The notes beneath the pieces were generated by a model. It had not been told where the DNA came from. It saw nothing but the letters and a program-made list of their open reading frames with translations, and did no database searches. Of a stretch of DNA of 64,000 bases, positions 34,689 through 43,309 are shown in pieces. Source of the DNA: Phycisphaeraceae bacterium (GTDB lineage Bacteria > Planctomycetota > Phycisphaerae > Phycisphaerales > Phycisphaeraceae); the NCBI GenBank assembly GCA_040222855.1, contig JAVKCD010000003.1, forward strand, positions 186,001 to 250,000. The letters run 5' to 3'. Each line of letters opens with the position of its first letter. The stretch's first letter is position 1. A program made the translations under genes and the position numbers.

Positions 34689-36511
34689 ACCGTGCGCACA
34701 TCTGGTTGACGATTTTGGTGTCTTGGACGCTTTTGATTGGCGAGTTAGGCGCGCAAGTGCGTCCAAACGTCGATGGAAACGCACTTCCCGACACCATGCC
34801 GACGGCCCCGCCAGCCATGCTCGACGCCGACGACCACACCGGCCACGGCCACGATCTAGAAGACTGGCTCGACATGGAACCCCGTTCACGCACCGCCGAA
34901 GAACGAAAAGCCTTCTCAGAGGCCCTCAACCTCGATGGCTTCCGCCGACTCGCCGTCTTCGATGGCGGACGCATGAAAATCATCGACACCCTCGCCCGCG
35001 AACAACTCGAACGAATCTACGGGAAAACCCGCTATAAACACCCCGAAACCGGCTACGAAGACGCCGTCTTCACGTATCTCGACCTTCTTTTCATGCGCAC
35101 AACCTACCAGGCGCTCCCACTGGTCCACGTCGAGGTTCTCCCGCTCCGCCGGCAGATGGTCGCCCACCTCCCAGCAGACGACCAGGAATCCTGGCTCAGA
35201 AGGGCCCGCCTGTCGCCCGAGTTGATCACCAGCCCACCCGTCATCGCCATCCTCTCCGGCCGCGGCAGCGATCTACGCCTGCAAAAAGGCCTCAGCCAAG
35301 TCTGGGACGGACTCTCCGCTCTTGAAGACATCGACGATCGACTCAAGGTCATCAGCCCACTGCCCGCAGACAACAAATGGCACCGCCCCCTCGATGTCCT
35401 CGACGCCATGGTCCACGGCGAACAACTCGCCGATGACGCCACCACCGCACGCGCAATGCTCGTCGCCGATCTCTGGCGACAGCTCGGCGACAACTGGCGC
35501 ATCGGCGACGTCGCGACCGTCAACGAGGTCATCGGCGCACTCACCTACCAGATCCCCCTGGTGCTCCCCGAAACCTACCCCGCCCAGTGGAAGCTCGACG
35601 TCGAGTACCTCTACAACGCCACCTCGCGCTTCACCATCGGCTACATCGGCTACCTCCTCGGCGCGGTGATGCTCCTCCTGGCCTTCGCCACCGGCCGCCC
35701 CTGGCTGATCGCAGGCGGAGCCGTGCTCGGCGGGATCGGGTTTGTCGTCCACACCCTCGGCATCCTCGCCCGCATCGCCCTGACCGGCCGCTGGCCGATC
35801 CACAACCAGTTCGAGTCGTTCATCGCCGTGACCTGGTTCGCCGTCCTCGTCGGCCTGCTGTTTATGTGGTTCAACCGCGCCTGGCTCTTCGGTGCCGCCG
35901 CTGCCGCCCTCGGGGCCGCAGCCCTGATGGTCGCCAACACCTTCGATATCCCCTCCGCTGAGCCCGGCAAGGTCGCCGGCATCCTCGCGACCAGTCGGAT
36001 CCTCTACATCCACGTCAACATCGTCCTCATCAGCTACGGCCTGATCGCCCTGGGCTTCTTCGTCAGCCTCTTCTACCTGGCAGCACACTACCTCAAGGGC
36101 GAGGCCTCCCTGCGCATGGCCGCGGCCGGCATCGGCGCCGTCGACATGGCGGGCGGGTCATCCGGGAGCTCTGGCGACGGGACACCGAGCAAGGGCCGGC
36201 AAGGACTCCTGCGCGATCTCGATCGTGCCCAGTTGATGGTCCTCCAACTCGCCTTCTGGCTCCTGGGCGTCGGCATCCTCCTGGGGGCCTACTGGGCCGA
36301 CCACGCTTGGGGCCGCTGGTGGGCGTGGGACCCCAAGGAAACCTGGGCGCTCATCACCTGGATCATCTATCTGATCGCCATCCACGCCCGCTTTGGCGTG
36401 AAGGATCGCGGACTGGTCACCGCATGGCTCAGCGTTCTGGGCTTCCTCGTGATGCTCTGGTGCTACTGGGGCGTCAACATGCTCCTCGCCGGCCTGCACA
36501 GCTATGCCTAA
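34685..36511 (+). CDS. ccsA: Cytochrome c biogenesis protein CcsA/ResC family
   Basis: A 608-residue protein. Residues 1-25 look like a signal peptide or first helix, and residues 25-310 are a hydrophilic periplasmic extension that normal CcsA proteins (about 300-350 residues) lack. The C-terminal half has about eight membrane helices and carries the WWD heme-binding motif WGRWWAWDPKETWALITW (about 540-557), with histidines such as HTLG, HNQFES, HVNIV and the C-terminal HSYA region available as heme ligands. It joins heme to apocytochrome c with the Ccs1 partner. Translation is coupled to ccs1, and its stop overlaps the mpg start. Confidence 0.9.
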   Translation: MNRAHIWLTILVSWTLLIGELGAQVRPNVDGNALPDTMPTAPPAMLDADDHTGHGHDLEDWLDMEPRSRTAEERKAFSEALNLDGFRRLAVFDGGRMKIIDTLAREQLERIYGKTRYKHPETGYEDAVFTYLDLLFMRTTYQALPLVHVEVLPLRRQMVAHLPADDQESWLRRARLSPELITSPPVIAILSGRGSDLRLQKGLSQVWDGLSALEDIDDRLKVISPLPADNKWHRPLDVLDAMVHGEQLADDATTARAMLVADLWRQLGDNWRIGDVATVNEVIGALTYQIPLVLPETYPAQWKLDVEYLYNATSRFTIGYIGYLLGAVMLLLAFATGRPWLIAGGAVLGGIGFVVHTLGILARIALTGRWPIHNQFESFIAVTWFAVLVGLLFMWFNRAWLFGAAAAALGAAALMVANTFDIPSAEPGKVAGILATSRILYIHVNIVLISYGLIALGFFVSLFYLAAHYLKGEASLRMAAAGIGAVDMAGGSSGSSGDGTPSKGRQGLLRDLDRAQLMVLQLAFWLLGVGILLGAYWADHAWGRWWAWDPKETWALITWIIYLIAIHARFGVKDRGLVTAWLSVLGFLVMLWCYWGVNMLLAGLHSYA

Positions 36512-37112
36512 GCGACTCGGCCGACGGTTCTACCGACGACCCGCAGACGAACTCGCGCGGACCCTCTTGGGATGCCGGATGGTCCGACGCCTCAAAGATG
36601 GCACAAGGCTGAGCGGGGTCATCATCGAGGTCGAGGCCTATCTGGGCATTCAAGATCAGGCTGCGCACACCTTCGGCGGGCGCAGAACACCACGCAACGA
36701 AGCCATGTGGGGCGACGGCGGGCTGGGTTACGTCTACTTCACCTACGGCATGCACCACTGCTTCAACATCGTCGCCCAGCGAATCGATCAGCCCGAAGCC
36801 GTGCTCGTGCGGGCACTGGAACCGAGCAAGGGGTTGGAAGCTATGCGGGAGCGCCGCCCCAAAGCCAAGCGCGACACGGACCTCTGCTCGGGTCCGGCCA
36901 AGCTCTGCGCGGCGATGGCAATTGACCGCTCGCTCAACGCCGAAGACCTGGTCACCTCGGATCGTCTCTGGCTCGAAACGGCGCAGAAGGTCACCGACGA
37001 TCAGGTCGTGCGGACGCCGCGGATCGGGATTGACTACGCTGGAGACTGGGTCGACCGGCCGCTGCGTTTTTGTGTCCGGGGTCACCCTCACCTGAGTCGA
37101 TCGACGCCATGA
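36504..37112 (+). CDS. mpg: 3-methyladenine DNA glycosylase (AAG/MPG family)
   Basis: A 202-residue DNA repair enzyme that excises alkylated and deaminated purines. Hallmarks are LARTLLGCRMVRR near the start, IIEVEAYLGIQDQAAHTFGG with the catalytic Glu, RNEAMWGDGGLGYVYFTYGMHHCFN, VLVRALEP and the GPAKLCAAMAIDRSLN segment. It is normal in length. The ATG lies eight bases before the ccsA stop, and its own stop overlaps the next ATG, so it is embedded in an overlapping four-gene operon with cytochrome c assembly genes; this is probably a matter of transcription, not function. Confidence 0.94.
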   Translation: MPKRLGRRFYRRPADELARTLLGCRMVRRLKDGTRLSGVIIEVEAYLGIQDQAAHTFGGRRTPRNEAMWGDGGLGYVYFTYGMHHCFNIVAQRIDQPEAVLVRALEPSKGLEAMRERRPKAKRDTDLCSGPAKLCAAMAIDRSLNAEDLVTSDRLWLETAQKVTDDQVVRTPRIGIDYAGDWVDRPLRFCVRGHPHLSRSTP

Positions 37113-37867
37113 CCATCCAATGGACAACACGAGCCCTGGGCGAGACAGGCGTAGTGGTGGGCTGGTGCGCCTGGTCTGCTCAGACCCTGCGCCAAGACCC
37201 CAGGCTGGTGACGCGATGCCCGAGTCTGGTCGTCTTCGATGAACGGCGCGGCGAGACCCCCGAGTCGGCGGCTGCGCTGGCTGGCGTCATTCAGGATTCA
37301 CCGGTATTGGTGATCGTGGAGGAGCCCTCCTTCGCGCGGTACCTCTCCGCCGGTCTCGATCGCTGGCGCGAAGCGCTCGGGCGTCAGCGGCTGGACCTGG
37401 TGGCCCTGTCCGTGGATGAGATTCGCGACCTCAAAGGCGGGGGGTTGCTCCAGCCGCTGGTTGATGGAAGGGCCGCGGGTAAGATCGGGGCGATCGGGTT
37501 TGTCGGCGACACGGCGAACGACACCGAATGGCTGGCGATGAACACCGCAGGCCGCTTTCTCATCACTCGGTTCACGCTGAAGGATCAATCCGCGTGGTAT
37601 CGGGCCATCCCGACCGCGACGGAGTACGGGATGGCCGTGATCGGCGAGGTGGATGGCGACGAGGGGGAGGATGGGGGTCTGGGGGAAGTTGCATTTGCCT
37701 TGGGACGATCTCCCCAAGTTCTGCCAATGCGGGCGACCCCCCTGCCATCGGGTGTCGAACCGATGGACGAAGCCGGACTGGAGCGCGCCTGGGCTGGTTA
37801 TTCCGCGACGCACGCGGAGCCCGAGAAGCTGCCACGCGGTCGCCCTCCAGCGGGGGGTGAGAGTTAG
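37109..37867 (+). CDS. Aldo/keto reductase-like protein, catalytic residues not evident
   Basis: A 252-residue protein, start overlapping the mpg stop (ATGA). The central part reads like the second half of an aldo/keto reductase barrel: LDLVALSVDEIRDLKGGGLL, then LVDGRAAGKIGAIGFVGDT, ITRFTLKDQSAWY and TEYGMAVIGE, matching the beta-4 to beta-7 units. The N-terminal third is short and lacks the usual DTA.YG.SE motif; the catalytic Asp-Tyr-Lys-His set is not evident and the NADPH-binding C-terminal part is degenerate. It may be a non-catalytic AKR relative. Function is unknown. Confidence 0.6.
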   Translation: MTIQWTTRALGETGVVVGWCAWSAQTLRQDPRLVTRCPSLVVFDERRGETPESAAALAGVIQDSPVLVIVEEPSFARYLSAGLDRWREALGRQRLDLVALSVDEIRDLKGGGLLQPLVDGRAAGKIGAIGFVGDTANDTEWLAMNTAGRFLITRFTLKDQSAWYRAIPTATEYGMAVIGEVDGDEGEDGGLGEVAFALGRSPQVLPMRATPLPSGVEPMDEAGLERAWAGYSATHAEPEKLPRGRPPAGGES

Positions 37868-37972
37868 AAATCTGGATTTATCGTGTCTCGGCTAGCGAGT
37901 GTTGGCCGTGACGATTAATCTAGGCGTTTGGGCAACAGGTCCCGGAGACGGTTTGTCAGGAGTGTCTACCCC

Positions 37973-39580
37973 GTGAACGAGCAGCTCAGCGGCTCGACGC
38001 CGGAGAACCCCGAGGATTCCTCGGAGCCGGTGTCGAATCCCATCCCAGAATCCCCCGCAGCGGAGTCGGTCCCGACCGACGCGCCCGATGAGCTAGCGCC
38101 TGAGATGGCGGACAGCGACATCGACGCGATGCTCGAGGCCTCGCTGGCTGAGAGTGAAGCCGGCAGCGCGAAGCAGGAGCCGGAGGCGGTGCATCACGAG
38201 GTCCGGCGGGGTCGCATCGCCGCGATCCGCGGGGACGACGTGTTCGTCGAGTTGGTCGGCGAGATGGGCAAGATGCAGGGTCTAGTCCCGCTCACGCAGT
38301 TCGAGCGCGCCCCGCGACTCGGCTCGGTGATGGACTTCGTCGTGGACCGGGTGGATGAGGCCGAGGGGCTGATCTACCTGTCACGCGAGGGCGCGGTCAG
38401 CCGTGCGACTTGGGAGCAACTGGCCAGGGGCTCCGCGGTGGAGGCGCGGGTCACCTCGACCAACAAGGGCGGGCTCGAGCTGGAGATGGTGGGCGGGATC
38501 CGCGCATTCATGCCAGCGAGCCAGGTCGATCTTCACCATGTCGACGATCTCGAAACCTTCGTCGGCGAGAAGATCGAAGCGATCGTCCAGGAGATCGATC
38601 GCAAGTCGAAGAAGGTGCTGCTAAGCCGTCGGCAGTATCTCCAGCAGAAGCGCGAGGCGGCCAAGCAGAAGCTGCTGGCCGAGCTTGAAGTGGATCAGGT
38701 CCGCGAGGGCAAGGTCTCGAACATCGCGCAGTTCGGCGCGTTTGTTGATCTGGGCGGGGTTGATGGCTTGCTGCACGTCTCGGATATGACCTATGGCCAT
38801 GTGGACAAGCCCAACGAGGTGGTCAAGGTTGGTGACACGGTCAAGGTTAAGGTTCTCAAGATCCAGGACGGCGAGAAGGGGCTGCGGATCAGCCTGGGGC
38901 TCAAGCAGATCCAGCCCGATCCGTGGGAGGGGCTCGGCGAGCGGTATCAGGTGGGTGAGCAGGTCACCGGCCGGGTCACGCGCACGGCGAACTTCGGGGC
39001 CTTTGTTGAGGTCGAGGAGGGCGTAGAGGCGCTGCTGCCGATCAGCGAGATGAGCTGGAAGCGGGTGCACAACGCGGACGAGGTCGTGCGTGTTGGCGAC
39101 ATGATCAAGCTCTCGGTCATCAGTATCGACCCGGCGCGGCAGCGGATGTCGCTGAGCCTGAAGGCGGCGGGCGGCGACCCGTGGGAAGGGGTGACCCTCA
39201 AGTACCCGCAGAACGCGGTCGTCGAGGGCACGGTGCTGAGCACAACCGACTTCGGTGCGTTCGTCGAGCTGGAAGAAGGTATCGAGGGCCTGGTGCACAT
39301 CTCGGAGCTGTCGGACCGTCGGGTGGGCAGCGTCGAGGATGTGGTTAAGGTCGGCGACAAGCGCCAGTTCCGCGTGATCGAGCTGCACGAGGGCGAGCGT
39401 CGGATCAAGCTGTCGATCAAACAGGTCGAGAAGCTCTCGACCAAGGCAGAAGACCAGCACCAGCCTCGCAACCTGGGCAAGGTCAAGAAGCAGCACAGCG
39501 GGTCACTCAAGAGCGGGCTGGGTAAGTCAGCGGCGATGGGCATGGGCCTGGGCGACCTGAATCTGGACAAGTTCAAGTAG
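37973..39580 (+). CDS. rpsA: 30S ribosomal protein S1
   Basis: A 535-residue S1 with five S1 OB-fold repeats. Approximate spans are 78-140, 150-225, 240-310, 325-395 and 412-480; the repeats end in patterns such as GLRISLGLKQI and RMSLSLKAAGG. Residues 1-75 form an acidic, Pro/Ser/Glu-rich extension with a predicted helix DSDIDAMLEASLAESEAG, and the C-terminal 40 residues are Lys/Gly/Ser rich. S1 recruits and unwinds mRNA at the 30S subunit. GTG at 37973 follows AGGAG by ten bases. E. coli S1 has six repeats; five or four are common elsewhere. The gene stands alone after a 105-base gap. Confidence 0.93.
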   Translation: MNEQLSGSTPENPEDSSEPVSNPIPESPAAESVPTDAPDELAPEMADSDIDAMLEASLAESEAGSAKQEPEAVHHEVRRGRIAAIRGDDVFVELVGEMGKMQGLVPLTQFERAPRLGSVMDFVVDRVDEAEGLIYLSREGAVSRATWEQLARGSAVEARVTSTNKGGLELEMVGGIRAFMPASQVDLHHVDDLETFVGEKIEAIVQEIDRKSKKVLLSRRQYLQQKREAAKQKLLAELEVDQVREGKVSNIAQFGAFVDLGGVDGLLHVSDMTYGHVDKPNEVVKVGDTVKVKVLKIQDGEKGLRISLGLKQIQPDPWEGLGERYQVGEQVTGRVTRTANFGAFVEVEEGVEALLPISEMSWKRVHNADEVVRVGDMIKLSVISIDPARQRMSLSLKAAGGDPWEGVTLKYPQNAVVEGTVLSTTDFGAFVELEEGIEGLVHISELSDRRVGSVEDVVKVGDKRQFRVIELHEGERRIKLSIKQVEKLSTKAEDQHQPRNLGKVKKQHSGSLKSGLGKSAAMGMGLGDLNLDKFK

Positions 39581-39602
39581 CCACACGATCGACGGGACTT
39601 TC

Positions 39603-40880
39603 TTGCAGCCGAGGCGCGACCATGATCTGGCGGTGATCGGTGCGGGTGCAGCGGGGCTGATGGCCGCGATCGCGGCGGGACGCACCGGGGACGGGAAGCT
39701 CCGCGTGGTTGCGTTGGATGGTGCGAGGAAGCTGGGGGCGAAGATCTTGGTCGCGGGTGGCGGGCGGTGCAATGTCACGCATGACGTGGTGACGACGAAG
39801 GACTACGCGGGGGATTCGGCGAACCGGATCGGGAAGGTGCTCAAGTCGTTCACCGTCGAGCAGACGGTTGATTTCTTTCGTGAGTTGGGGGTTGAACTCA
39901 AGCGAGAGGAGACCGGCAAGCTGTTCCCGGTCACGGACAAGGCGCAGACGGTGCTTGATGCGCTGCTGGGAGCTTGTTCCGCGTGCGGCGTGGAGATCGT
40001 GACCGGGGCGCGGGTCGAGTTGATCCGGCGAGAGGGCGATGTAATGGTGATCTCGACGTCAGAGGGTGAGTACCGGGCGCGGGAGGTCGTGTTGGCGACG
40101 GGTGGCAAGAGCCTGCCCAAGACCGGATCGGATGGGAAAGGGTATGAGTTGGTGAAGTCGCTGGGGCACAGCGTGACAGCGACGTGGCCGGCGCTGGTCC
40201 CGCTGGTGGTCGAGGAGGGGCACTGGCTGACCGAGTTGTCGGGGCTGACGGTCGATGCGGACGTGCGGATCGAGCGATCGACGGGCAAGATCGTTGAGCG
40301 CGAGCACGGGGCGGTGCTGCTGACACACTTCGGGCTCAGCGGGCCGATCCCGATGAACCTCAGCCGTCACCTGACGGCTCATCGGATGGAGGACCCGGCG
40401 GCGGTGCTGACGATCAACTTCATGGACGGGGCGGGGTTTGATGAGGCGGACCGGTGGCTGCTTGAGCAGGGGCAGCGGATGCGTTCGCTTAGGCTGACCG
40501 GGCTGCTCCGGGGCAGGCTGCCGGAGCGGCTGGCGCGGGCTCTTGTCGAGCGGATGGCGGACGTTCCGATGGCGACCGAGGTGCATCGGCTGACCCGGGA
40601 GCACCGGCACGCGCTGGCGCATGCGCTCACGCGGTTGGTGGTGCCGGTGGTGCGTGATCGCGGGTATCTGTTTGCTGAGGTGACGGCGGGCGGGGTTCCG
40701 CTGGAGGAAGTGGACCTCAAGTCGATGGCGTCGCGGCGGTGCGGCGGGCTGAGCCTGTGCGGGGAGATCCTGAACGTCGATGGGCGGATCGGGGGGTACA
40801 ACTTCCAGTGGGCGTGGGCGTCCGGTCGGCTCGCGGGGATGAGCGCGGCGAAGCGTCTGCTGGCGTCGGCGGCGGGATAA
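39603..40880 (+). CDS. NAD(P)/FAD-dependent oxidoreductase, BaiN/HI0933 family
   Basis: A 425-residue flavoprotein of the BaiN/RdsA (HI0933-like) family. The FAD-binding motif is VIGAGAAGLMAAIAAG at about 10-25, followed by LDGARKLGAKILVAGGGRCNVTH, the family signature. TGGKSLPKTGSDGKGYELVKSLGH in the middle, LTHFGLSGP and the C-terminal GGVPLEEVDLKSM, GLSLCGEILNVDGRIGGYNF complete it. Family members are annotated as aminoacetone oxidase or flavoprotein; the physiological substrate is unsettled. The TTG at 39603 is the probable start, with the beta-1 strand following closely; a GTG nine codons later is the alternative. The gene follows rpsA by 22 bases. Confidence 0.85.
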   Translation: MQPRRDHDLAVIGAGAAGLMAAIAAGRTGDGKLRVVALDGARKLGAKILVAGGGRCNVTHDVVTTKDYAGDSANRIGKVLKSFTVEQTVDFFRELGVELKREETGKLFPVTDKAQTVLDALLGACSACGVEIVTGARVELIRREGDVMVISTSEGEYRAREVVLATGGKSLPKTGSDGKGYELVKSLGHSVTATWPALVPLVVEEGHWLTELSGLTVDADVRIERSTGKIVEREHGAVLLTHFGLSGPIPMNLSRHLTAHRMEDPAAVLTINFMDGAGFDEADRWLLEQGQRMRSLRLTGLLRGRLPERLARALVERMADVPMATEVHRLTREHRHALAHALTRLVVPVVRDRGYLFAEVTAGGVPLEEVDLKSMASRRCGGLSLCGEILNVDGRIGGYNFQWAWASGRLAGMSAAKRLLASAAG

Positions 40881-40895
40881 GGCGAGGATCAACCG

Positions 40896-41495
40896 ATGAA
40901 GCGAGCCGAGATCCCGAACCTGCTGACCGCGATGCGCCTGGTGATGACAGTGGGTGTGCTCGGTTGTCTGGAGCTGGCTGAGCGCCCCTCCCACTCTCTT
41001 TGGGTTTGGGTGGCGCTGGGTTTGTTTGTGGTGGCGGCGCTGACTGACGCGCTGGATGGGTATCTGGCGCGGCGGTGGGATGTGGTGAGTCGGTTTGGGC
41101 GGATCGTGGACCCGCTGGCGGATAAACTGCTGATCCTGGCGACGGCGGGGTATCTGGCGGCGAGTTCGAGCTATGACACCGGGGTGACGGCGTGGATGCT
41201 GGCGGTCCTGCTGATTCGCGAGTTGCTGGTCACGGGGTTGCGGGGTGTGGTGGAATCGAGTGGCGGAGACTTTTCAGCGCGGTGGTCAGGCAAGTGGAAG
41301 ATGATCCTGCAGTCGGTGGCTATTCCGTGGGCGATGCTGGGGATGGGGCTGGATCCGGAGGGGGTGTCGCCGGGCTGGTTTTTTGTGGTGCGGGATGGCC
41401 TGCTGATCGCGATGGCGATCATCACGCTGGTCTCGGGATGGGCTTATGTGTCAGGGGCGGCGCGGATGCTGCGGGCGTCGGATCAGGCGGGCTGA
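40896..41495 (+). CDS. pgsA: CDP-diacylglycerol--glycerol-3-phosphate 3-phosphatidyltransferase
   Basis: A 199-residue membrane protein of the CDP-alcohol phosphatidyltransferase family. The diagnostic D-x2-D-G-x2-A-R-x8-G-x3-D-x3-D motif is DALDGYLARRWDVVSRFGR followed by IVDPLADK, about residues 50-76. It makes phosphatidylglycerophosphate, precursor of phosphatidylglycerol and cardiolipin. Other membrane segments lie near 30-50, 85-110, 140-160 and 165-185. The start of the protein, NLLTAMRL, matches PgsA. It follows the flavoprotein gene by 15 bases and ends in a 13-base convergent overlap with the ABC ATPase gene. Confidence 0.93.
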   Translation: MKRAEIPNLLTAMRLVMTVGVLGCLELAERPSHSLWVWVALGLFVVAALTDALDGYLARRWDVVSRFGRIVDPLADKLLILATAGYLAASSSYDTGVTAWMLAVLLIRELLVTGLRGVVESSGGDFSARWSGKWKMILQSVAIPWAMLGMGLDPEGVSPGWFFVVRDGLLIAMAIITLVSGWAYVSGAARMLRASDQAG

Positions 41496-42241
41496 GGCTG
41501 GTTGAGATTCACGAGTTGATCTGAGTCGATGAGGCCATCGAGGACGCGGACGATGCGTTGGCATCGCTCGGCGACGGCTTCATCGTGGGTGACCATGACG
41601 ATGGTGAGGCCCTGGCGGTGGAGGTGATCGAACATGTCGAGGATGGCCTGGCCGGTGGAGGAGTCGAGATTGCCGGTGGGTTCGTCGGCGAGGAGAAGGC
41701 TGGGCTCGTTGACCAGGGCTCGAGCGATGGCGACGCGCTGCTGCTGCCCGCCAGAGAGTTCAGTGGGTCGGTGTCCGACGCGGTCGGCGAGGCCGACTCG
41801 TTCGAGGGCCTGTTCGGAGCGTTGGCGTCGGAGGGCGGGAGCTACGCCTGAGTAGAAGAGGGGGACCTGGACGTTGTCCTCGATGGTGAGCTGGGTGATG
41901 AGGTTGAAGTTCTGGAAGACGAAGCCGAGGCGTTCGCCGCGGACGCGGGAGAGGTCTTCATCGGTGAGACCGGCGACGTTGACGCCATCGATGAAGTAGT
42001 CGCCATGGGTGGGCCGGTCGAGGCAGCCGAGGATGTTCATCAGGGTGCTCTTGCCCGATCCCGAGGGGCCCATGATGGCGACGTACTGGCCGCGAGGGAT
42101 CATGAGGTCGACGCCTCGGAGGGCGCGAACGATCGGGGCGGCGGTGCCCATGTTGTAGAGCTTCTCGACTTTGCGGAACTCGGCGACGGCGTTGTTGGAT
42201 GGTTCGGCCACGCGGGACTCCTGGGCGTGGTTGAGGGGCAA
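41483..42241 (-). CDS. ABC transporter ATP-binding protein, LolD/MacB type
   Basis: A 252-residue ATPase. Walker A is [19 protein letters not shown] (about 57-75), the Q-loop is FVFQNFNLI, the signature is [16 protein letters not shown], Walker B is [16 protein letters not shown] with the catalytic Glu, and the switch His is in MVTHD. The GCLDRPTHG and [14 protein letters not shown] wording is typical of the LolD/FtsE/MacB group that drives lipoprotein release or macrolide-type efflux. No permease gene is adjacent, which is unusual. It lies nine bases after moxR, probably in the same transcript. Confidence 0.9.
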   Translation of the reverse strand: MPLNHAQESRVAEPSNNAVAEFRKVEKLYNMGTAAPIVRALRGVDLMIPRGQYVAIMGPSGSGKSTLMNILGCLDRPTHGDYFIDGVNVAGLTDEDLSRVRGERLGFVFQNFNLITQLTIEDNVQVPLFYSGVAPALRRQRSEQALERVGLADRVGHRPTELSGGQQQRVAIARALVNEPSLLLADEPTGNLDSSTGQAILDMFDHLHRQGLTIVMVTHDEAVAERCQRIVRVLDGLIDSDQLVNLNQPQPA

Positions 42242-42250
42242 AGGCTGATT

Positions 42251-43201
42251 CTAGACGGGTGAGGGGGTGGTCTCCACGATGCGTTGGATCAGTCCTTCGA
42301 TGGACTCGCCGTCTTCCTCACGGAGTCGCCCGCGGACGACCACGCGGTGGGCGAGGACGGGGATGATGTTGCTGGTGACGTCATCGGGGAGGGCGTAGGT
42401 GCGGCCATCGAGGATGGCGGTGGCCTTGGCGGCGTGCATAAGGGCGAGGGCTCCGCGGGTGGAGAGGCCGATCTGGAGTCGGTTGTGCTCTCGGGTGGCG
42501 TGGGCGAGTTTGACGATGTAGCGGGCGAGTCGTTCGTCGAAGCGGACCTCATCGGTGAGGCGTTGGAGTCGGACGATCTCTTCGGCGGTCACGACGGGCT
42601 TGAGTCGAGCCAGCGCGGTGCGGGTGGGATCGTCGATCAGGACCTGGGTTTCGTCGTCGGCGTTGGGATAGCCGAGGCGGATGCGCATGAGAAAGCGGTC
42701 GAGCTGGGATTCGGGGAGGAAGTAGGTGCCCTCGAACTCGTAGGGATTCTGGGTGGCGACGACGAGGAAGGGTTCGAGGAGTTTTCGGGTGTAGCCGTCG
42801 ACAGAGACCTGATACTCGCTCATGGCCTCGAGGAGGGCGGACTGGGTTCGCGGGGTGGTGCGGTTGATCTCGTCGGCGACGAGGATGTTGCAGAAGATGG
42901 GCCCGGGCTTGAAGGTGAACTCGCCTTTGTGCTGATCCCAGAGTGTGACGCCAAGGATGTCGGCGGGGACCATGTCGGGTGTCATCTGGAGGCGGACGAT
43001 GGTGCCATCGATACTGCGGGCCAGTGCCGTGGCGAGGGTGGTCTTGCCGACGCCTGGGACATCCTCGATGAGGACGTGTCCGCGGGCGAGGAGGCAGACA
43101 AGGATGCTGTCGATGGCCTTTGAGTGTCCGAGAAAACACTCGCGGATGTTGCCGCGGAGGCGTTCGAGGGCTGGCATGACGTGATCGGGCAGGTCGGCCA
43201 T
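42251..43201 (-). CDS. MoxR family AAA ATPase
   Basis: A 316-residue AAA+ ATPase. Walker A is EDVPGVGKTTLATALA near residues 45-60, Walker B is NILVADEINRTTPRTQSALLE near 105-125, and the GTYFLPESQLDRFLMRI sensor region follows. MoxR ATPases act as chaperones for assembling enzyme or envelope complexes, usually beside genes for DUF58 and von Willebrand A-domain proteins. None of those are next to this one; the partner downstream is the LolD-like ATPase. It is divergent from cdaA. Confidence 0.92.
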   Translation of the reverse strand: MADLPDHVMPALERLRGNIRECFLGHSKAIDSILVCLLARGHVLIEDVPGVGKTTLATALARSIDGTIVRLQMTPDMVPADILGVTLWDQHKGEFTFKPGPIFCNILVADEINRTTPRTQSALLEAMSEYQVSVDGYTRKLLEPFLVVATQNPYEFEGTYFLPESQLDRFLMRIRLGYPNADDETQVLIDDPTRTALARLKPVVTAEEIVRLQRLTDEVRFDERLARYIVKLAHATREHNRLQIGLSTRGALALMHAAKATAILDGRTYALPDDVTSNIIPVLAHRVVVRGRLREEDGESIEGLIQRIVETTPSPV

Positions 43202-43276
43202 GGGGTGGCGAGTATACCGCTGTGAGGATCGGGCCGGGGTGGCCGGGGTCTGTTCCCCGTCTTCCCCAAATGCCGA

Positions 43277-43282
43277 TAGAAT
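43277..43282 (+). promoter_or_regulatory. Putative -10 element upstream of cdaA
   Basis: TAGAAT at 43277-43282 lies 27 bases before the GTG of cdaA. A tandem 9-base repeat GGCCGGGGT (43232-43249) and a short GGGG/CCCC palindrome lie between it and the moxR start. Operator function is possible but not shown. Confidence 0.3.
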
Positions 43283-43309
43283 CTGAGGCTACACGATTTC
43301 TACCTCTTA

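Noticed and set aside
34600-38000. Replication terminus at the skew switch
   Set aside because: The change is from C-rich to G-rich in the plus direction, which is the origin-type sign; a terminus would show the reverse.
43202-43309. Tandem GGCCGGGGT repeats as a CRISPR or iteron array
   Set aside because: There are only two copies of nine bases with no spacers.
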